Assembly: GCA_030323885.1 (NCBI GenBank)
Contig: CM059198.1
Location: 77,932,931 to 77,996,930 of the forward strand
Length of the DNA stretch: 64,000 bases
Origin: Branchipolynoe longqiensis
Taxonomy: Eukaryota; Annelida; Polychaeta; Phyllodocida; Polynoidae
Direction: 5' to 3'
The notes beneath the pieces were generated by a model. It made no database searches and was not told the DNA's origin. It was given only the letters and a program-made list of their open reading frames with translations. Below are positions 34,016-46,229 of this stretch, in pieces. The first letter of the stretch is position 1; the number at the start of each line of letters is the position of its first letter. The position numbers were made by a program, and so were the translations under genes.

Positions 34016-34317
34016 TAACACAACAACCCGCAAACCAGGCATGCCTTTAAATTTGAAGTATTATTAACCCCAAAGCTTTCCCATTTTCCAACTTCTACAT
34101 GAAACTTGATTCAGTGAATCAGGCCCAACTCCTTAAAACTGTGCTGCATGTTTTACGGAATCAATTCATTTTTCAGACAACTTTTCCATCTCCTGTATTA
34201 CCTCGATTGTCGAAATTGCTGAGCTGGTTAGATGGACTTTCTATATAATACTGATTTCCCGGCATTCCATTGATTTTGTGAGAATCCCAGAACCTACCCC
34301 ACGCGCTCATACCCCTC
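34016..34317. other. no recognised feature
   Basis: Unique-looking AT-rich DNA between two SINEs. Confidence 0.4.
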
Positions 34318-34645
34318 CATAGTTGGTTGGTTGTTGGAGTTTTGTGTCCTGGCAACATCTAAGGTCACATTACGACGGGAACCGCCTATTGACTGTGTGC
34401 ACTCATGGCGAAACCCCACTGGGAGACCAGGCCACCGGCCCCATGACCCAATATCCCACTCAATCACATTATCCTGATACTGAGTAAACCAGTCCTTGCC
34501 CTATCCTATTAATGCCGAGCGCCAGTCTAGGAAGCGACAAGTATACATTTTTAAGTCATTGGTTTGACTCGACCAGAAATCGAACTCCCGACCTTCCGCA
34601 CGGGGAAGCCTGCGCTCTTGCGATTCGGCCACGACGTCCATCTGG
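34318..34645 (-). repeat. SINE-A copy
   Basis: Tail TTGGTTGTTGGAGTTTTGTG, body, and the head variant GAACTCCCGACCTTCCGCAC seen also at 59240. A short deletion removes the TTTATAGTGCTG part. Confidence 0.85.
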
Positions 34646-35163
34646 GCCCCCTCCTTAGTAAATATAACCTGAAGACAAAGAAGTTTCAGTCGTAAAGCGG
34701 TAAATAATCACTAAACACGGAACATTGATTGTTACGCACTTCAGGTAGTTGTAAGCTATTTGACCGAAATGAGGTCTAGGACATGCCACGTACAAACAGT
34801 TCACTCTGGTCTGTGAGTTTACGCAATGTTCCCTCTGGTTTGTGAGTTCACGTAATGTGAAGAGAAGTCGAGAAGAGAAATGTATGCTTCAATTGAAGTT
34901 TAATCCCTTTGTAAAATATTCCGATAATGATGCATTGGTGGGGAAATGCGAATGTTCTATTTGTGAAACAGGTATACATGGCCAGGTGCATAGATGTGTT
35001 TATGTAGTTGCTGGTGGTACTTGATTGATAGGTAAATAGACATTGTGGTGCTAGTAAGATAGTGTGTAAGGGGCACTCAAAGCCCTACCCACTACCCCCT
35101 CCTCCGTCCGCTAGTCAGAATCACCACACACATGCTCAAGGCAGGTGGTTGCCAGGGGTGCCA

Positions 35164-35295
35164 CACGCGTTGACACAGCGAGTGGAGTTGAACGACTGGT
35201 TTATTTTAGCTCTCACTTTACCACATCGACTAGCCCGCCCCCGCACTCCGCGTGAGCACGCCCCCGCAGTTACGACACGGGTCGCATATATTACA
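35164..35295 (-). repeat. 3' LTR of the nested Gypsy element
   Basis: Nearly identical to 41733-41864 (for example TTTATTTTAGCTCTCACTTT and GTGAGCACGCCCCCGCAGTT). The outer ten bases (TGTAAAGAAG in the other copy) are lost. Next to it, read on the element strand, is the polypurine tract AAACAAAAAAAGGGAGA (35312-35296). Confidence 0.85.
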
Positions 35296-38200
35296 TCTCC
35301 CTTTTTTTGTTTATAACAACAACTTATGTACAAACTGGTATAAGCTTAAATCTAACAACTTTCTCTAGTATTACATCTTATCGATGATGATAGAGTTTAT
35401 CAGACGTAGTGTCTAAGTTCATTTAGTTTCATTAGATGCAAACTCTGCTTTCAAATAAGTATATATCTTAAGCTAACATTGTCGCTTACCTGAAAGATAG
35501 AATATATTAACTTTAATTGTGCATGTTGCTAGTAACATGAGTAATTCATGACGCTGGAGACCGCGTGTGGGTACCAGGATAATGCCTCTTGCTGCCTATC
35601 TCTCCTGGTACTGGCGGATCAAATAGCCGGAGCTGGGTTTCCCAACACAAGTGGAAAGGGGCGGCGGGGGGGTACCAGGATAAAACTTGTTTATGTGTCA
35701 AGGTTGCTAGGATACTCAGGCAAGAGAAGCATCTGCACACTATGGATACAGAACCTGACTAACAGACTAGCTCAGTATTACGAGTCACTGCTGTACGTGG
35801 TGAAGTAAGGACGTGACGCTGTTATTAGTAGTTTGAACGAGAAACCTGGAGGTAGTTTCTTAATGTTACTTTTAGTTCCACAATTACTGTTGACTGATAT
35901 GTATGTAGGCATATACATTTCGGGTGTCTTTCACTACTTCCTTATTAAAATCATATATTATATGCATTCTACTGTGTCTAGAACAGCTGTTTAAATTGAA
36001 AGGTAACATGGTGCATGTTACGAGTGACTAGTAAATTTAGAATTTGTTTGTTTTCTGTTATTCATATTTATACTTTTGGATAAGTATTAGGTTCATATGA
36101 AGTGATATGACCGCAGAATTTGTTTCTCATGGTTGGGTTTTGTCGTGTTGCTTTACAACGTCTTGATTTTTGGGCATTGATGCTAATTTTAATTTGGATG
36201 TATTTGTTTTTTATATATTCACATTTAAAGGATTCGAATAGTTTAGGTTTGTATGAGGGTGCTATGACCAGAAGATTGATTGCATATTTAGCTATGTATA
36301 CTACATTTCTTAGGTTTTATGGTTTTGAATTAACAGACTGGAATTTACCATGTTGAAGCCGGACCGGAGGGCACTTCGTATTAGTAATTACATGTTAATA
36401 AAAGTTTTAAAAGTGTGTAAACTATATGTGTTTATATATCTGTATTAAGAAAGTTATGCAATTATTGATTTTTAAGGCAAGATTTGTAGTCCACGGGTGA
36501 GTGTTCTTGGTTGACATTGGCCTACTGAAATGCATCTGATCTATCACTCAAGATGTACACTTGGGTTGGGGAAGGGGTGGGCAGAAATTATTATGATGGT
36601 TTTCAAAATTTAATATCCTCAAATGTTACTCCTTTAAAATTGTTATAGTAGTTCATACACTTCACTTATGCCGCTGCGACGCAAGAGAAAAACTCGGGTG
36701 CAGAAGATGTCGACATTTGTCTCAGCTCTCAGACCAGGCTGCTGGTAGTCTCGCCTTGTACAGCTGGGCCCAGCTCTATGCCTGATGAGGGTGTGTGCTG
36801 ACTGATCTTGGCACCTCGGAGCAGGACACTGTTAACAGTCTCTTTTCTGGATAAAGCTCTTAAAAGACACTGGGAGGATAACACAATAGTATTATTTGAG
36901 CATCTTAACAGTATAACTGCCTTCAGCTTAAGGCAGTGCAGGATGAGGCGACCGCCAGATTGACGAAGGTTAAACAAGTACCGCTGGCCTGCCATCTGGG
37001 AGGATGAGGATTCGTTTCAAGTCGTCGTCGTGACTCTCGCCTACGGGCTGGGGAGAGTGCGAAGATGTATGCCGGCGAGGTGTCGACGCAGCGCTAAGAC
37101 GAGACTCACTGGCACAGTTCGAGGTGAAGATTGAGCGTCTCCGGACGTCTACATGGGGCGAGAAAGCGTTCGCACGTCACGAAGCTATCGAAGTAAGATT
37201 GGTCCGGGGACGCTGCGAGCTCGGGGGGTGGGGGGGGCTGGATGGGTGCGGGGGCCCATGTCTGGATCATCTGACTCTTTCTAAATCGATGGACATACAG
37301 CAGATTCCTCAAAGCTGAGAGACGGGCACCGAGTGGAGAAAAACCAGGCGCGTCGTATAGACGACGGTTAATTCACCAGAGCACTTGTTTGGTTGCACAC
37401 ACAGGGTAGTGACATGTAATGGGTTCTGTGCCAGTGGAGGTCGGCGAACATTGGTTCTCGAATGCTACATGGTTCGGCGGATTAATTAATAGGTTATTAA
37501 AGTGAAGCCCGGATCTCTGCATTGCAGCAGAGCGAGTCCAGGTCTACCACATATTAGGACAACACCATGGATAGACATAGCGGTAGTATGGCGGGGGGGG
37601 GTCACAGTATGGCCAATGCCAGACAGTTCTGCTACTACTAGGTCACGGTAGGACAAGTTAGTTCTCCCATGCGATTAAGTGTGAGCGGGAGGGTTAAAAG
37701 AGGGCTTGGTGAGGACTAGGAGCGACCGTATCCAGGGACATTCCAACGAGGATTGTCTTCTCGGTGGAACGGAAGACTGGTGAGTCGAGGGAAGGAGAGA
37801 AGAAAATGTTGAAGGGGTGGGTCCCTACAACAGGTTGGTATCGGTCAGTCAAGAGAGTTTAATTGACCACAGTCCGGGATGTGGGACTGGGCCAGTGCGA
37901 AGTGTCTGGAATAATAAGAGAGCGAAGCATACGCGGTTTCTTCTTCTCAAGTCTCAGATGGTGACTGCTTTGCTCTGACTTACCGGTTTATGCTGCCACT
38001 GTTGTAAGCTGGGACTCTTTGTGCGAGAAATGAGTTAGGAAAACTGTATTACTATCGCGGCAGGTAGATTGGTGTTTCAACAAGGCGGCTGGCGCGCCAA
38101 GATCGGTGTTTAGTAATAATGATCGCTAGTGACCCTCCAAATCTGCAGAAGCAGGTTTTAATGCAGTATAGGCCCTCTCGGGAGGCACTCTCCGAAGTCA

Positions 38201-40072
38201 AGGGGTGGCGGGTCTTCGCAAAGTGAGTTGGAGCATTGCGTAAACTGTCGAGCGCCCCCCTAATGGAGCTTCAAGACGCGTTGTTGCGTAGCCTGAGGGG
38301 TCCCCAGTGGTGCGTTGAGCAAGTAGGAGTTGTCGTTGTGTTAAGGCTAAACTGGGCGGGGAGGATGTTACGTGGGGTTCAGTAGAGGAGTAAGCTTGGT
38401 GGACACTAATAGATCTGGCGGCGTGCTAGTGATGATGAACGGAAGCATCTAACGCCCTAGCGGCTACACCGTTGTCCGGGCATGAGTTCCCCTGACTCTG
38501 TGACGTTTGCATAGCCTAGAGGAGAGGGGTAGCGCAAGTCCTAGTGCCCAAGGAGGTGGTGCGACGGAACAAGGGGTGAGAGAAGTTCGGTCGCTGGAAG
38601 ATCCTGAGGCGTTGTATCAGTACGTGGATCGGCGACAGCATTCTCGCGAAGCACCTCGACAACTCTCAACCGCTTATTTTGTGCTGAGTGTCTGAGGTGC
38701 GTCTACTGTGTTCTTGGTAAGTTCTTAGAAGATCTGCCGGGTTGAGGCTCAGACATTTTGACCGTACACATTAAGTGTTACCTGCTCTATTGTAGAGTGC
38801 TGTTGCTTAAATATCTAGTGCCCTGGTTCCGTCTAAGTGAATGTCAGGCTTAGCACGCGCGTTACTTAGGACGATCCCTGGATAGGGAGTGTACCCGGCC
38901 GCTGTCCACTATGCGTAGGAGGTTGGGTATCCTTGACTTGATACGTAGGGAGGTGCTGTAAAAATAAAAAATAAAATAAATAAAATAAAAAAATTTGACT
39001 ATTGCGAAGACTGCACCGTGAGGCATGTCTCCGACGGTCAGTTCGAAGTTGAGGTCGGGCTCGATATTGAGCTGCGGTTTGTTGTTCCCCAGTCATGAAT
39101 TCTCTGTATAACTTGACACTTGCAGGTATCGTTAAGGTAGGTGGTTGTACGACCTCCTGCGGGCTATGGCCCTCCCTGAAGCCGGTAGCCGCCATTACTG
39201 TAAGTTAACCCTCTTCAAAGCATCCTGCTAACTCATGTTGGCCTAACATCTGACTTACACACAAACTTGATCATTTCAACAAGCGGGCGTGGCTGTGATG
39301 GCATCCGCCCTTAATGGACTTCTTGAAGCCATGTTTACCTGCAGTCTAGAGAGTGTATAATGGTAGACGTTTTGCCAATGTTGTATTCTGTTTGCAGCGT
39401 ATACCAAACCCCTTGTTATACACAGAGCCAAAGCTTACGCTAAACGTCATGTTGCCGTAACATCTGAACTTACAACACAAACTGTGATCATTTCGACTTT
39501 ATTAAGCGGGTGTGGCTGTATGCACCTCTTAAGGAATTCCTGAAGCCATGTTACCTTCAGTAAGAGAGTGGTATAGGTAGACCTTTCGCCAAGGTTGTAT
39601 TCTGTTGCAGCGTATCCCAACCCCTGTTATACTAACTCCAAACCATGTCTCTCACAAACGCTGTTATTGGATGTGACTGTTGGCACCGGCTAAGAACTAC
39701 CCTGAAGCCTTGTACCTTCAGTCCAGAGACTGTATAGGTAGGTGATGTTGACGTTATTCATGCTGTAGTACCCGTGTAGCGGCTGCGGATGTAGACCCCC
39801 CCGCCATCCCCTTGTTCTCGTGCTAATAAATTGTTGTGCACTATATCTGTCTCCGGCGTCATGAATTACAGTATGTTTAATTAAGCGAATCGTCATATCA
39901 ATAATAGTAATAACACGTCCAGTGTGGCTACGTATCGTCTGTTCATTTCTAAAGTTTAAATCTTAAATGTAACAATGTGTCATTTTTTTTTTTTAAATTT
40001 AATTTAATTTTTTTTTCAGCTAACTATCATGGTCAATTTCTACTTGCACTAGGTCTGTAATTTCAGTTATAT
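35296..40072 (-). other. 4.8-kb 3' region of the Gypsy element, unassigned
   Basis: Between the polypurine tract and the integrase stop there is far more DNA than this retroelement group usually has after pol. I find no envelope-like frame: the longest frames are about 110 codons or fewer and unrecognised, including a hydrophobic 78-codon frame at 36120-36356. 36640-38940 is GC-richer. An A-rich tract (38959-38992) may mark an inserted retrocopy. 39230-39760 is a three-fold imperfect tandem repeat. Part of the region is probably later insertions. Confidence 0.45.
39230..39760. repeat. three imperfect tandem copies of a roughly 200-bp unit
   Basis: Shared words are repeated in order: CTTGAAGCCATGTTTACCTG / CTGAAGCCATGTTACCTTCA / CTGAAGCCTTGTACCTTCAG, GAGAGTGTATAATGGTAGAC / GAGAGTGGTATAGGTAGACC / GAGACTGTATAGGTAGG, and GTTGTATTCTGTTTGCAGCG / GTTGTATTCTGTTGCAGCGT. 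Each copy differs by many single-base gaps. Confidence 0.65.
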
Positions 40073-41702
40073 CTATTCTTTATTATATTTGATGTTCAAT
40101 TTGCACGTGGTCAGGCCGCTTGGCGCACATGGCCTCCATGTCACGTCCGCGCGTCTACCCGCGCAGGTGCCTAATTGTTTTATTGTCCCTTGCTGTGTCT
40201 GACCACAGGTGCTTAATTGCTTGTCTATTTGTATGCTGGCCAACCCTAGTCTGACTGGCTTGCTTGTTAAACGACCGAACCTTGTTATGTAACCGTCAGC
40301 CTTTGCGATTTGACCACTGATTGTTTCTCTGACAGCCGGTGTAATTGTTTTTGTGTCATCTACTGGTTGCAGCTTGGGCGCTTTGAATAGATGTTTTCGA
40401 TTTCGCCCCAACTTATTACCTTCTTGATTAACTACTTCGTAATCTCTAGGTCCTGGGTTATTTACTTTTGTAACTTGCCCATTTGCCCATTTCCCTTCAT
40501 GTGTTATGTACTTAACTAAGTCATTTTCTTTCAAAGGAGCGTGGTCTTTTCCGGCTCGTTTATTATAATACTTTTGTTGTATTTTTTGTCGTTGTTTAAA
40601 TTCGGCACCCTTTGACTTTGGGACAGGGGGTTTCAAATGCAGTTTGGTCGCCGGTAATTTAGAACGCAGCCTGCGGTTCATTAATAGTTGTGCGGGCGAA
40701 ACATTTATGGTATCCAGAGGGGTATTTCGGTAGTTTAATAGCGCTAAATTATAATTTAGGCGTGATGACTGTGCCTTTTTTATTAACTTCTTTATTGTCT
40801 GAACATAACGTTCCACCTGGCCGTTACTCTGTGGATAATGTGGGTTTGTATGGTTGTGCTTAAACCCATATTCCCGTGCAAAATTTCGAAATTCTTGGGA
40901 TGCGAATTGTGGGCCGTTATCAGAAATTAATATGTCGGGTACCCCATGTGTACCGAAAATTTCGAGCAATGACTTGATGATATCCCTACTGGTGGTCTTT
41001 GATAATTCTCTAACTTCTGGAAATTTCGAGTAGTAGTCGATCACCAATAAATACTTTTTATTTTCAATTTGAAATAGATCAGCTCCTACTTTTTTAAATG
41101 GGCTGTTGGGTATTTCGTGCGAAATTAATGGTTCAGAATGAGGGAGACTCCGGTGTTCTTGGCAAATTGAACATCTAGCCACGATATCTTCCAACTGTTT
41201 GCTCATCCCTGGCCAGAATACATTGTCTCTGGCCAGTTGCTTGCATTTAATCACCCCCATGTGTGACTCATGTAATATCCCCAAAACTTCTTTCTGGAGA
41301 GATTTTGGTATAATTACTTGGTTTCCTTTGAACAACATATTGCTATCTGCAGTTATTTCATCCTTAAATGTGAAAAATGGCTTAACGTTTACTGGCAACA
41401 TTTTGTTATTTATTGGCCATTCACTCTTGACTAACCGTGCTACTTCTATGAGCATGTCAATTAATGGTTGTATTTTGTCCTTGTCATCACTTTCAATTTT
41501 AAGTGTTCGGTGTAGTTTTTGGGCATCAACTCCAGCCACGTGGAGGAACACGCAACATTGAATTTTTTCTCCTTTGTTCGCAGCTCCAGAAGCGATGGAG
41601 TATATTTGATATGAATTCAACCACGACCTCCAGTTTAATGCCAAGTTGCCCTGTAAGGATAGTGGTCCTGGCGGTTTTAAACCTGATAACGCCATATCCA
41701 TT
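40073..41702 (-). CDS. Ty3/Gypsy gag-integrase fusion (internally deleted polyprotein)
   Basis: The likely start is MDMALSGLKPPGPL at 41702; the frame stays open upstream into the 5' LTR (41746), which is not the natural start. The first 80 or so residues are gag (SLQGNLALNWRSWLNSY...). Near KIESDDKDKIQPLI the frame passes straight into the end of the RNase H/connector region (EVARLVKSEWP) and a full integrase. That has a zinc finger HESHMG...CSICQEH, a core with GADLF, VIDYYSKF, ISDNGPQF and NGQVERY (the D,D,E triad), and a C-terminal GRNRKHLFK tail. Protease, reverse transcriptase and most of RNase H are absent. Relatives are the K02A2.6-like (Mag/Gypsy) group. Confidence 0.85.
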
Positions 41703-41715
41703 GGTTCGTGAAATC

Positions 41716-41723
41716 TGACACCA
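41716..41723 (-). other. primer-binding site of the Gypsy element
   Basis: Read on the element strand, TGGTGTCA follows the TTTACA end of the 5' LTR immediately, a start common to primer sites of this retroelement group. Confidence 0.6.
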
Positions 41724-41864
41724 TGTAAAGAAGCACGCGTTGACACAGCGAGTGGAGTTGAATGAATGGTTTATTTTAGCTCTCACTTTACCACATCGAC
41801 TAGCCCGCCCCACACTCCGCGTGAGCACGCCCCCGCAGTTATGACACGGGTCGCATATATTACA
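41724..41864 (-). repeat. 5' LTR of the nested Gypsy element
   Basis: 141 bp, beginning TGTAATATATG and ending CTTCTTTACA on the element strand, with TG...CA ends. It differs from the 3' LTR at a handful of positions, so the insertion is not brand new. Confidence 0.85.
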
Positions 41865-42229
41865 CTTGGTGGTGGTGGGCAGATCACTGTAACCATGGGG
41901 ACTAGAAATGTTTGTTTCTCATTGGTGGACCTAGAAATGCTTGTTTCTCATTGGGAGAATGGGGTGGGGGTGATACCCTATACTGGATCCATGTAGCGTA
42001 TAAATAATAAACCTGAGGGCTTGACTCTCTCTCTTCTTTCACTCTTTATACTGTTCCTTTCACTTTTTGCCTGTATTGATTTCAATATAGCCTGCCTACA
42101 CAACCACAGATTCATGCTGTGGACTTTACATAATTGGTGACCACGATGGTTATTGACACTGTACGGTTAGTAATACTGAGTAGATTATGTCTACTTTATA
42201 GTGACCGATAGGAGCGCCACTGAACCCGC

Positions 42230-42425
42230 CCCTTGACTAGCCGGGTCGCAGGTAACCTACCATGGTGGGGGGTAGCCGCTAGCCAGTCGCAGTAGGGGGA
42301 CGGGTCACCCAGGGTCCCCCTCCCCATTAGGCTTGTTTGCCGCCACCTGTAGAACAGTGGTCAGCGCAGTCCCTGGCGCCACCATGTGGTCGGGAGGCTC
42401 ATGCACCGACTACTACAAGATCTAA
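42230..42425 (+). mobile_element. dispersed repeat E, unexpanded copy 1
   Basis: Its reverse complement begins GTAGTAGTCGGTGCATGAGC, then CATGGTGGCGCCAGGGACTG plus CGCTGACCACTGTT (one unit like the 48-bp minisatellite), then ACAGGTGGCGGCA, and ends AGGTTACCTGCGACCCGGCT. These are the same flanks that border the array at 3237-7500. Confidence 0.75.
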
Positions 42426-42727
42426 CATTCATTTAAAATAAAATCCACCATAACATTTTTAAATGGAAAAAACTCCAGGAATTTATTTAATTTGAATTTT
42501 ATTTTACCATAAATTATGGTAGGGTGTTTTTCGTTGGCATCCCTTGAGGGGTTACATTCTTCCTGCCTGTATTCCAAAATGCACCTCTCCAAACTAATAA
42601 TAAGTAACTCGAAAACAATCTGAACAATTTGATAGCTTAACGATAACATTAAAATAAACCACAAGTTGGGAAATTACATGGAATGCAGAGAGGCATTCAG
42701 GAACTCATCTTCTAGTTATGACCATCA
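42426..42727. other. no recognised feature
   Basis: AT-rich filler between repeat E and a SINE-A copy. Confidence 0.4.
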
Positions 42728-43065
42728 GACGGGATGGCCGAATGAGTTGAGTGTCCGTCTCCCATCTTGGAACATCTTGGGATTCGAACCACGCGTTCAA
42801 ACCCTAGTCGAGTCAAACCAATTACTTAAAAATTGATACTTGTTGCTTCCTAGCCAAATGTTCGGCATTATTAGAATATGGAAAGGACTGGTTGGCTCAG
42901 TGTCAAGATAATGTGGCTGAGTGGGATATCAGTTTATGGTGCTGGTGGCCTGGTCTTCCAGTGAGGTAGCACTATAAAGTCGCCACAACTGCGCACTGGC
43001 ACAAGTCGCTACCCGTCCTGATATGATCTTAGATGTTGTAATGACGCAAAACTCCAACAACCATT
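42728..43065 (+). repeat. SINE-A copy, full length
   Basis: Complete A-box-like GGGATGGCCGAATGAGTTGA (42732), B-box-like segments, body and CAAAACTCCAACAACCA tail. It is the best plus-strand copy for defining the element. Confidence 0.88.
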
Positions 43066-43580
43066 ATTTTATTATTAAATTACTTTATTATATTATTAAA
43101 TTAATTTGGCTTTCGAGATTTCCCCAGGGAGACCTACTTCATTGTGATGTTGTCTGTGTCACTTTATTGAAATTGAGAACGAAATAATTCCCATTCATTT
43201 AGAGTTACTCGATCAATTCGAAAGGAAGTCTCACAAATTTGGCATTTGTAACAAACAATATTAACTTGATGTAACCTGTATATCCGTCTGCTATAGGCAT
43301 GCCCTGAGAAACCTAATAGTGTTGAGACCTAGATAAATATATGTAGTATAGTGTATTATACATATATTATTTTTAATACAGTCTGTAGGTGAAGGTGCTA
43401 AATTCAATGCTCAGGCACTTGAGCAGCCTGGTCAACACTCTAATTGCTATTCATTTGTACATAATAGAATACCACAGCCTGCTTTTTGCACAGAACCACA
43501 GCACTTGATGGGAGATTCTCTCATGATTTTAATCCAACAACAAAAGAATTCATACATATATACATTTTCGGCGGTAAGTG
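43066..43580. other. no recognised feature
   Basis: AT-rich DNA without a supported gene or repeat. Confidence 0.4.
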
Positions 43581-43770
43581 AATTAGAATAATGAGCAAGG
43601 CGAGTGGTGGCGCCACCGTCGGAGCTGAGGTTGAGTAGGTTGGAGCTGTAGATGACTAGCCCGAGGCTTCACTACCCGATTACTGGTGGGTGGGTGTGAG
43701 GAACGAGTATAGAATTCTGGGTTATTATACTTGTATAATTCTTATACAGCATATATATATACATAGGTAT
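43581..43770 (+). repeat. repeat D, copy 1
   Basis: Shares GCGCCACCGTCGGAGCTGAG, ACCCGATTACTGGTG and TTATTATACTTGTATAATTC with 62055-62240. It is non-coding and its class is unknown. Confidence 0.7.
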
Positions 43771-43905
43771 AATAATAGAGTCCGTCATTCTGCACTTCAC
43801 CATACTACTTCTGTATTTTATGTCCAGGCGCTTTGTTTGTTACGCAGAATCCGCAACACAATTTAAGTGGGGCCTCCCCGCGGCCCTGCCCTGGCCCCTG
43901 GATAT

Positions 43906-44761
43906 TCACTGTTTTCGACAGTTTCCCCGGATGTGAGACCTACTTCCACACCAGGAGCACCGGTGGCCAAAATTACAAGTCTTATCATCCCGACTACATC
44001 CCTCCTCTTTATTATGCGCAAAGCAGGGCTTCTTTCCGTCTTTAATAAAAAGTTGTTCAGTTTGGCCCTGGGAACTCTTTGAGTTGCTACTAACCCCTTT
44101 GGATGAGTGGCCCCACATAGATTCAAAACCGTAGTATTGCAATGTCACCTGCTGATTACCAGTGCAGAAGGCCTCATAACCATCAACTGTAGCTAACTTT
44201 CTTATTGCTAGATCATAACTCGTGTGTGCTTGGTCCTGGAATTTCCCTGTCTTAGCTTTACGAGCAATGTATTTGACATGCATCACAAAACGTCTTAAGT
44301 CCTGACGGTTGAAATCTTTTTTATCAAGGACCCACCCACACGATAACTCTATTAACTCGAAAGGTGTTAGCTTTTTAAATTCTTTCCGGTCCTCCAAATA
44401 GCGACTAATGGACCACTTACTTCTCTGCTTTCTCTCTCTGCTTGTCGACCTTCTGTTGGATGAGCTCGAGCTGGTTGACCGTTGTCGACGCCGGCAGTGT
44501 CGTCGTTCTGTTGGTGAGCTACACTTCCTGCTCCTGCTCCACCCCATTTTTTCGCTTCACCGCCAGTTTCTCCATGTCCTCTTCCAACTCCCTCTTGTGT
44601 CTCTCGAGCTCTGCCAGTCGCTTCCTGCATTCCAGAGCCTTGATGCGGCGGGTCACGGGCCGCTCCGTGTCACCCATTTTGCCATCTTCTGACACCTCGC
44701 CTTCTGCCGATGAACAGACCGCCGGCTCTTCTGTCTTCGTAGGTTTCTTTTCGTCTGCCAT
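43906..44761 (-). pseudogene. gag-like gene, broken (DIRS-like)
   Basis: The first frame starts at MADEKKPTKTEEPAVC (44761) and continues with a charged coiled coil (RKRLAELERHKRELEEDMEK) to a TAG at about 44519. Beyond this stop the same frame goes on with another coil segment (VNQLELIQQKVDKQREKAEK), then the product continues in another frame: EFKKLTPFELIELSCGW and a C-terminal zinc region CFAHNKEEGCSRDDKTCNFGH plus CSWCGSRSHIRGNC. A CCCH-like finger followed by a CCHC-like knuckle at the very end is typical of DIRS-type gag proteins. One stop and one frameshift break it, and no reverse transcriptase follows. Confidence 0.55.
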
Positions 44762-44935
44762 TTCAACCACTTTCACTACTGTACGCGCCATCTGTCTGGT
44801 TTGCATTGAACCAATACAGGCATCGTTAACCCGACCTGGGTGTATATAGCTGCTGGACCCGTGGTAAATGTCCTGCATATAAGTGTCAATGCACCAGCGA
44901 TGTAAAGTCACGTGACAAACAAAGCACCCGGACAT

Positions 44936-46229
44936 AAAATAAATAACATAAAATTAAAATACAGCAGTTGTATGGCGATGTGGAGAATGGCGGACTGCCA
45001 CAATCGGCGACAGCTCAGCAGTGAATATGTCGCACTGCAGCGCTGACTAGTGGAGTAACCGGCAACCCCCCACCCGATGACCCAAATCCCCACGGGGGGC
45101 AGTGCCATGCGATTTCTTACATCGGAAGATAGGAGTATATACTCGGCTATATATATATATATATAATAATACAATTTCAATTGGCAATTTAAGGTTAGTT
45201 AAGTAGTTTCAAGGAGTTCTTTTTTAGCTCTTCGTCAATAAAGTTAGCAGGCCTGATTGAGAACCAGTGAGAGATATTTGCTCACACCCATACTTGTGTT
45301 TGTACAGAATGTCTAATTATATATATATATATATATACACACAGTGAAACCACACTATTATGTGCCCCAATTTAACACAAATTCAGATATAGCGCGACGC
45401 TTCATTGGACCCAGAATTCTTTAATTCAAAGGTAATTCAGTCAATTGAACCCCGATTTAACGCAACACCACTGTTTTCGTGATGACATTTAAGGGAGCCC
45501 AACCATCGGATTATATATAGTACATGTGCTCTATAATCTATTATGGCAATATAAACAAGGACACTACCATCTTCAGTTATATCTGTATTGTTAAATTGCG
45601 AACCGCAGCTAGTGTATGACATTGTTTAGTTCCAGGTTTGTCCACGCGGCGCCACCTGTCAGGGACTCAGACCTCATATAAGCCAGCTGTGTCTTGTTGT
45701 TATCGCCTCCCGACCCACTCGGACGGTCAACAAATTTGACATTTGCCCACAGCCTCCTGGTTATAATAATGGCTCCGGGGAATATCGGCTCATTTCACCA
45801 GAATAAACCCCTTACGACATCCTTGTTGCTACCCACGCTCCTGATTTGTACACTGTTGTCAAGCGATGCCTTTCTTGGAATCTGGTGTCAATTCAAACCA
45901 GTGCCGGCTGCATTATCTGACAGACAATAGGTGTATTCGCACACACGATCATGTCCTGCTATCACTGACGAGTGATTGCTCTTGAGCACCATGGGGACCA
46001 GACCGTCTGCTATTATGCAGGAAAGCGCGCAGTTTCATCAGCTCTGTTTTTGCCCCCAACGCGCTGGTCTTTCAGCTACACCTAGCCAGATTTAATGACA
46101 CCTTTTCATGCATGACAAAGTGCATTGGAATTGTGACAGGCCTGTGGCACGTTGTGACACGGCCTGTCACACGTTGTGACGCGGCCGGATCCTCCTTATC
46201 TGTATGACAGCAACGCAAGCAAACAACAG
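44936..46229. other. no gene; a possible pogo-like element end
   Basis: CAGTGAAACCACACTATTAT at 45342 follows a TA-rich run and resembles the CAGTGAAACC terminus of pogo/Tigger elements; an inverted one ends at 61830. Short TA repeats lie at 45151-45168 and 45319-45336. The open frames are short and unrecognised. Confidence 0.35.

Larger units (their letters stand above)
34910..42130 (+). repeat. LTR family 2, split by a nested Gypsy element
   Basis: 34910-35163 matches 10645-10900 and 41865-42130 matches 10901-11125; the break is exactly where the Gypsy LTRs begin. The LTR starts TGTAAA and ends TTTACA, and a TATA-like GTATAAATAATAAACC is at 41998. Directly after it TAATTGGTGACCACGATGG (42131) looks like a primer-binding site, so this was a 5' LTR. 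Only about 100 bp of that element's interior remain before dispersed repeat E begins. Confidence 0.7.
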
